DNA from: Acidobacteria bacterium UBA823
GTDB lineage: Bacteria > Acidobacteriota > Vicinamibacteria > Vicinamibacterales > UBA823
Assembly (NCBI GenBank): GCA_002296225.1
Contig: DBHR01000112.1
Coordinates: forward strand, 3,338 to 14,265
Direction: 5' to 3'
Length of the DNA stretch: 10,928 nt
Numbering within the stretch: position 1 is the first letter of the stretch; every line of letters starts with the position of its first letter. Positions 7,132 through 10,928 of the stretch are shown here, piece by piece. The notes under the pieces were generated by a model. That model saw only the letters and a list, made by a program, of their open reading frames with translations, was not told where the DNA came from and did not search any database. The position numbers and the translations under genes are program-made.

Positions 7132-8783
7132 TGTTGAAACTTAGTGTCTTGGTGTCGGGAGAGCACGTCGTCGAGATCTCCGCAGAGGTTGACTTGCAGG
7201 CCCAGCTCCTGCGCCATCGCGGACTTCATGACGAGTGCGCGACGTGCGTGCAACGCATCGGGAGCGTATGCCACCTGAATATGGTTGGACTGGTGTTTCG
7301 CCATGAGTTGGTCGCGGTCCACGCCGTAGAGGACCGCGTGCATGATCGGCCATTGCGGCGTCGTAAGGCTCCATCGGCGCTCGGTTTCCTTGTCAGGCAG
7401 CCGAACGACCCCACCGCGACCGATGTCCATGTGGAGGGCGTCACGTTCGACGTAAATCCGACTCCAGACGAGCTCGCCCGGCTTGCTGATGCCCTTCAGC
7501 GTCGATCCGCCGCGGGGGAAGTACATGGGTGGCTGGCGCTCACCCACGGCACCGGCATAGCCGTCGATAAAGTGACTGGCCGGTGCAGCGCCAGAAATTT
7601 CGAAGACCCACACGAACTCGTCGATACCGTGGGTGCGAATCGTTTCACCCCACCGGATATCGTGCAGGGTCGTCGATGGGTCAAATCCGAGCTCCATCCA
7701 CACCCGATTGGTCAGTAGCGCGTCGACCCCCGCGCACTCATCGACCTCGTTGAAGTGTGGAATCGCTTGCCCTTCAAATACGAGGTGGCCATCGTCCCCA
7801 ACGACAGGTGGACGTTCGGGGTTATTCAGCAGTCCTTCGGCGAGATCAGAGGCGACGCACAGGTCCTTTAAACCCTGCTGGTATTGGATGCCGATGGCGC
7901 TGCAGCCGAAGCGAGCAGCGAGCAGCGCCGCCGCGTCGTACATTTTCAGGCCCTCTAGGACCTGATCTTCGGTGAGATGTTGGGCTGGATCCTGACCGAA
8001 TCGAAATTGCATACCGCGTTCCAACAGCCAGTGGTAATGGGTGCGGGCCGTTAGGTTATCGACGTCGCGCATCGCGGCGTAGAGCGCCGACTGGCTAAGT
8101 CGTTCCTTGAATAACCCCAAGCGGTGAAGTAGGTGGTCGGGGATGATCGCGTTGAACATCCCCATACAGCCTTCATCGAACACGCCGAGGAGTGCTTGGT
8201 CAGCTCGAAGATGCGAGCCGACAGCGTGGCCACGTGCCTCAAACTCCTGAAATTCCATCGGCCACTGATGTCTGTCAAGCGGCCGCGCATGTGACACGTC
8301 GTGGGTAATGTGTCCCCGAGTCAGCCATTCAGTGAGCCCACGTCTGGCGAAATCGTCTTGAAAGTTCTCGCTCCAAATAGTGCTGTAAGGAACGCCGGCT
8401 TTGGTCAACGAGCCATTCAAGTTCAGCAGACCAACTAGGCCTGGCCATTCGCCACTCCAGTTGGCCAGAGTCAGAATTGGGCCTCGGTGCCGGATTAAAC
8501 CAGCCAGGATGTGGCTTGTGTATTGCCAGACTGCCGTTGCGACGATGATTGACGCCTGTGGGTCGATTTGCCGGAAGACCTCGAGCCCGCGTGCCTGACT
8601 GTCGATGAAGCCGTGCCCGGCATCCCGGTCTGGTGCATGAGCCCGTCGGGTCTCGTGGCCCAGGCCGTCTAATGCGGTCTGCACCGTCTCTTCGAGCGCT
8701 TGCTGTGCAGGCCAGCAGCGGCAGTTGGCACTCGGCCTTGAGTCCCCACTGGCAACGACCAAGATCGGCGTTTTATCAGCCAT
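7128..8783 (-). CDS. L-fucose isomerase-related protein (putative aldose-ketose isomerase)
   Basis: Predicted metal-dependent isomerase converting an aldose to its ketose, cytoplasmic. The 551 residues compare with about 590 for FucI. The N-terminal domain resembles the sugar-isomerase Rossmann-like region: PILVVASGDSR, then IIVATAVWQYTSH, then TLANWSGEWPGLVGLLNLNGSL (about 105-126). The middle has CSAIGIQYQQGLKDL and SDLAEGLLN. It then has FNEVDECAGVDALLTN (344-359), which I take to hold acidic metal ligands by analogy with FucI Glu337/Asp361. HQSNHIQVAYA near the C-terminus supplies a plausible metal-ligand His501. These residue matches are by eye and tentative. Start is ATG at 8783 with no strong Shine-Dalgarno. 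The four-base overlap with araB argues that this enzyme makes the ketose for that kinase, perhaps in place of an AraA-type arabinose isomerase. I leave the symbol blank because it is not a close fucI match. Confidence 0.83.
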   Translation of the reverse strand: MADKTPILVVASGDSRPSANCRCWPAQQALEETVQTALDGLGHETRRAHAPDRDAGHGFIDSQARGLEVFRQIDPQASIIVATAVWQYTSHILAGLIRHRGPILTLANWSGEWPGLVGLLNLNGSLTKAGVPYSTIWSENFQDDFARRGLTEWLTRGHITHDVSHARPLDRHQWPMEFQEFEARGHAVGSHLRADQALLGVFDEGCMGMFNAIIPDHLLHRLGLFKERLSQSALYAAMRDVDNLTARTHYHWLLERGMQFRFGQDPAQHLTEDQVLEGLKMYDAAALLAARFGCSAIGIQYQQGLKDLCVASDLAEGLLNNPERPPVVGDDGHLVFEGQAIPHFNEVDECAGVDALLTNRVWMELGFDPSTTLHDIRWGETIRTHGIDEFVWVFEISGAAPASHFIDGYAGAVGERQPPMYFPRGGSTLKGISKPGELVWSRIYVERDALHMDIGRGGVVRLPDKETERRWSLTTPQWPIMHAVLYGVDRDQLMAKHQSNHIQVAYAPDALHARRALVMKSAMAQELGLQVNLCGDLDDVLSRHQDTKFQQ

Positions 8784-9052
8784 TTACTCTGAGGTCAGGG
8801 AAGGTCAGCCCATGCCGCGAATGTGGTCGTGGGCGGCAACCCGTAGCATAACGGAATCGTCGCTAGCGGCCTCACGTTTCCCCTCCCAGGCCGCTGAGGA
8901 TAGACCGCTGGGTCGGAAAAGCCGGTGACATACTCGACGGCGCGCCTCAGACGGGATTTCCAACACGCTTGGGCGGCGATGCCATGCTGGGAAGTACATC
9001 TCGAGGTAAGATCCGTGTTTCGGGGATGCTCAAGGGCTCCCTTTGAGACGCC
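8784..9052. other. Divergent intergenic region between the isomerase and ThDP-enzyme genes
   Basis: This 269-bp stretch must carry the promoters of both the isomerase-kinase unit (-) and the ThDP enzyme (+). I cannot make out a convincing -35/-10 pair on either strand. Three small things are visible. GGTCAG occurs twice, four bases apart (about 8791-8806), just before the isomerase start. An inverted repeat at 9029-9047 sits in front of the ThDP enzyme start. A minus-strand frame at 8805-8999 (64 codons, ending IRGMG then TGA) stops 21 bases before the isomerase ATG. I do not recognise that frame, its third-base composition is not gene-like, and I do not call it as a gene. Confidence 0.6.
9029..9047 (+). 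promoter_or_regulatory. Imperfect inverted repeat over the ribosome-binding region of the ThDP-enzyme gene
   Basis: CTCAAGGG and CCCTTTGAG are complementary apart from one bulged base, and could fold into a stem of about seven pairs with a GCTC tetraloop. The right arm contains the only Shine-Dalgarno-like GAG, five bases before the ATG. It could lower translation initiation or be a protein-binding site. It could also be chance. Confidence 0.35.
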
Positions 9053-10678
9053 ATGCTGACTTGTGCTCAAGTGCTTGCCCAGACACTGAAGGCGGGCGGT
9101 GTCACGACCCTCTTCGGTCTTCCTGGTGGTGAGATCCTCGACTTCGTTGAAGCGGCTCGGCAAGTCGGCATCGACTTCTTGGTGATGCGGCACGAAGCGA
9201 CGGCGTCGCTGATGGCCGATGCGACAGGGCGGATGCTGTGCCGTCCCGGTGTCTGCGTCTCTACACTCGGCCCGGGGGCGGTGAACATGACGCTAGGCGT
9301 CGCGAACGCGTATCTCGACCGGTCGCCACTCCTCGCCATTACAGCGGTGACGGCGACTGCGGCCGGACGCTATGCGACACATCAGAACTTAGACCTCAAC
9401 GCCGTCTACCGGCCGTTCACGAAAGCTACACTAACTCTTGATGGCCAGGACACCGAGGCCAAGGTGCGCCGTGCTTTCCGTATGGCGGTCACGCCGCGGA
9501 TGGGGCCAGTTCACATTGCGCTGCCAAGTGATGTGGCCTGTGCGGAGGACCGGCAGACGATTAACCCCGAAGATGAACTATTTGAGCCGCCGCCGATTCT
9601 TCCGCCCCCTGCCGAGGCGGTGTCTGGGATGGTGGCGCGGCTCCGGACAGTCCGGCGTCCAATCCTCGTTCTGGGTCTCGACCTCGAGGTTGATGACGCC
9701 ACTGCTGTGCGAGGATTTGTCGAAGCTCTTAAGGTTCCGGTGTTCGTTACCCCGAAAGCCAAGGGCATCCTGCCCGAGGACCATCCGAACTTTTTCGGCG
9801 TGTGTGCCGGCGTCTCGGGCGATGGCGCCATCGTGGACTTTCTGGCGACTGCTGATCTGCTCGTGGGTGTCGGGTTCGAACCAGTAGAGTCGGACAAGCT
9901 CTGGCACCAGACCATGCCGATCGTTTCCATTGGGCCAGTATCGATTGCCGCCGGCGCGTTTCGGCCCGAGCTGGAACTCGAAGGCCAGGTGGTGGCGTCA
10001 CTGGTCGCGTTGACCCAAGCGGACCTGGGTCCGTTTGACTGGGACCCAATGGAGCTGAGGGCGTTTCGGGAACGGTTAGGATCGATCATGACGCCGGCTA
10101 AGACGACAGGTCGCGGGCTGTCGCCCAGCGCGGTTGTGCGCCGACTACGCGAGGTGCTCCCACGCGAGACCATTACGACGACCGACGTTGGTTCGGTCAA
10201 GTTCGTTATGTCGCAGGGCTGGACGACCTACGAGCCGATGACGTTTTTCGAATCAAACGGACTGTCAACCATGAGCTATGCCTTCCCCGCGGCCATGGCG
10301 GCCGCTCTAGTGCATCCCGGTCGGCCGGTGCTCTGCACAATTGGTGATGGGGGATTTGGCATGACAATGGCCGACGTGGAAACCTGCGTCCGGCTCAAGT
10401 TGCCGATCGTGACCGTGGTTTTCAATGATTGCTCGCTCAGTCTGATCCAGGTGGCACAGGAGAGGCGCGGGTTGGCTGATTTGGGAGTGCGGTATGGCAA
10501 CGTTGACTTTGGCGCGGCCGCTTCGGCGTTAGGCGCGTGGGGGTGTCGGGTTGCCACGCTCGACGAACTCGAGGCTGCGATCAATGAGGGCCGGAGCACC
10601 GGGCAGCCGGTTGTGATTGACGTGCCGGTCGACCCGACCGAGTATCGGACGCACGCGGCGCCGCCGACCTCCGCGTGA
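9053..10678 (+). CDS. Thiamin-diphosphate enzyme, acetolactate synthase large-subunit-like
   Basis: ThDP-dependent enzyme of the acetolactate synthase / 2-oxoacid decarboxylase superfamily. Domains run in the classic order. The N-terminal Pyr domain has GLPGGEILDFVEAA (22-35), catalytic Glu48 in VMRHEATASLMADATGR, and STLGPGAVNMTLGVANAYLD. A central domain follows (about 185-340). The C-terminal PP domain has the ThDP/Mg motif GDGGFGMTMADVE (431-443) leading to FNDCSLSLIQ, where the usual Asn-Asn is Asn458-Asp459. The 541 residues are slightly short for IlvB (about 550-590). No small regulatory subunit (IlvN/IlvH) or other branched-chain gene is nearby, so a biosynthetic IlvB role is doubtful. 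Related families decarboxylate or ligate other 2-oxoacids. ATG start at 9053 with a weak GAG. It stands alone, divergent from the isomerase and convergent with the cytochrome gene. Superfamily certain, substrate unknown. Confidence 0.9.
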   Translation: MLTCAQVLAQTLKAGGVTTLFGLPGGEILDFVEAARQVGIDFLVMRHEATASLMADATGRMLCRPGVCVSTLGPGAVNMTLGVANAYLDRSPLLAITAVTATAAGRYATHQNLDLNAVYRPFTKATLTLDGQDTEAKVRRAFRMAVTPRMGPVHIALPSDVACAEDRQTINPEDELFEPPPILPPPAEAVSGMVARLRTVRRPILVLGLDLEVDDATAVRGFVEALKVPVFVTPKAKGILPEDHPNFFGVCAGVSGDGAIVDFLATADLLVGVGFEPVESDKLWHQTMPIVSIGPVSIAAGAFRPELELEGQVVASLVALTQADLGPFDWDPMELRAFRERLGSIMTPAKTTGRGLSPSAVVRRLREVLPRETITTTDVGSVKFVMSQGWTTYEPMTFFESNGLSTMSYAFPAAMAAALVHPGRPVLCTIGDGGFGMTMADVETCVRLKLPIVTVVFNDCSLSLIQVAQERRGLADLGVRYGNVDFGAAASALGAWGCRVATLDELEAAINEGRSTGQPVVIDVPVDPTEYRTHAAPPTSA

Positions 10679-10730
10679 GCGGACGGGTAAAGGGAACCGT
10701 CTGGCGGGCATTGCAGCCGAACCGTTCTTC

Positions 10731-10928
10731 TTAACGCGGTGGCGGGACTGCCGTCACGACTACCGGGTGTGCAGCGGTCGGTCCGACGTCCGGGCGATTG
10801 TCGAGCACGAACCCGTTCTGATTTGGCATCCGCACTTGGGGCAGCGTAACGGCGTCCAGCCGCTGACCTTCTTCAACGAGTTCGTTAAGGAACAGCACAT
10901 AGGCCACGGTCGAGTAGACGTCATTGGG
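10731..10928 (-). CDS. C-terminal fragment of a SoxD / sulfite-dehydrogenase-type cytochrome c (5' end outside window)
   Basis: An open frame without a start in the window reads 65 residues to a TAA at 10731-10733. It begins PNDVYSTVAYVLFLNELVEE, continues with LDAVTLPQVRMPNQNGFV and ends in a Pro/Val-rich tail (VVVTAVPPPR). The NDVYxxxAYxLxLN helix followed by TLPxVxMPNxxGF is the ending I associate with class I cytochromes of the SoxD and sulfite dehydrogenase cytochrome-subunit type. The Met in MPN (10827-10829) would be the distal haem ligand. The CXXCH haem site and signal peptide would lie beyond the right edge, so haem attachment cannot be seen. A molybdopterin sulfite oxidase partner (SorA/SoxC-like) would be expected next to it, also outside. 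It is convergent with the ThDP enzyme, 52 nt apart, and no clear terminator is visible between them. Confidence 0.8.
   Translation of the reverse strand, partial: PNDVYSTVAYVLFLNELVEEGQRLDAVTLPQVRMPNQNGFVLDNRPDVGPTAAHPVVVTAVPPPR

Noticed and set aside
7032..7718. Plus-strand open frame of 228 codons
   Set aside because: Antisense to the ribulokinase/isomerase junction, no recognisable motif, and the opposing genes are clearly real.
9511..10200. Minus-strand open frame of 229 codons
   Set aside because: It lies wholly inside the ThDP-enzyme gene on the opposite strand; Ser/Arg/Thr-rich composition is typical of an antisense shadow in GC-rich DNA.
9053..10678. Sulfoacetaldehyde acetyltransferase (Xsc), which would link the aldolase and cytochrome into a sulfonate pathway
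   Set aside because: The N-terminal GLPGGEILDF and HEATASLMADATGR segments resemble acetolactate synthases, not what I recall of Xsc, and the length is short. No sulfonate-specific gene is visible.
10682..10701. GACGG/CCGTC inverted repeat after the ThDP enzyme as a terminator
   Set aside because: Stem of only five pairs, ten-base loop, no T-run on either strand.

Overview
This is a chromosomal window of about 60% GC from a Gram-negative bacterium, probably an uncultured heterotroph. A murein transglycosylase with a signal peptide, a gamma-glutamyltransferase and a c-type cytochrome of sulfite/sulfur-dehydrogenase type support an envelope with a periplasm. The gene style recalls Acidobacteriota, but that is an impression, not a demonstration. 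I see no rRNA, tRNA, CRISPR array, insertion sequence or phage gene.

Layout, left to right. The 3' part of a gamma-glutamyltransferase gene (+, cut by the window edge) converges on a minus-strand pair: a soluble lytic murein transglycosylase followed 50 nt later by an SDR-family protein that has lost the usual catalytic Tyr and Lys. Divergent from the transglycosylase is a LacD-type class I aldolase (+), followed by a small unrecognised protein of about 83 residues. The transglycosylase/aldolase intergenic region is almost entirely a diverged head-to-tail duplication of a 160-bp unit. The unit carries the aldolase leader and its first 23 codons, so a decayed stub of the gene start sits just in front of the real one.

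Next, on the minus strand, an L-fucose isomerase-related protein and an AraB-type ribulokinase overlap by four bases (ATGA). Together they form a compact aldose-to-ketose-phosphate module. Divergent from it, across a 269-bp gap, is a thiamin-diphosphate enzyme of the acetolactate synthase large-subunit type (+). The window ends in the C-terminus of a cytochrome c of the SoxD / sulfite dehydrogenase kind (-), an open-ended frame that is easy to miss because its start lies outside the window.

How the genes may work together: the isomerase and kinase are almost certainly one pathway for catabolism of a pentose or deoxyhexose. The LacD-like aldolase lies nearby in the converging direction and may supply a sugar-phosphate cleavage step, but this is inference. 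The other genes (GGT, transglycosylase, SDR, ThDP enzyme, cytochrome) look like independent housekeeping or catabolic units. Nothing here amounts to a clearly new system. The points most worth a second look are the 160-bp duplication, the SDR with an altered active site, and the isomerase/kinase pair with an uncertain substrate.
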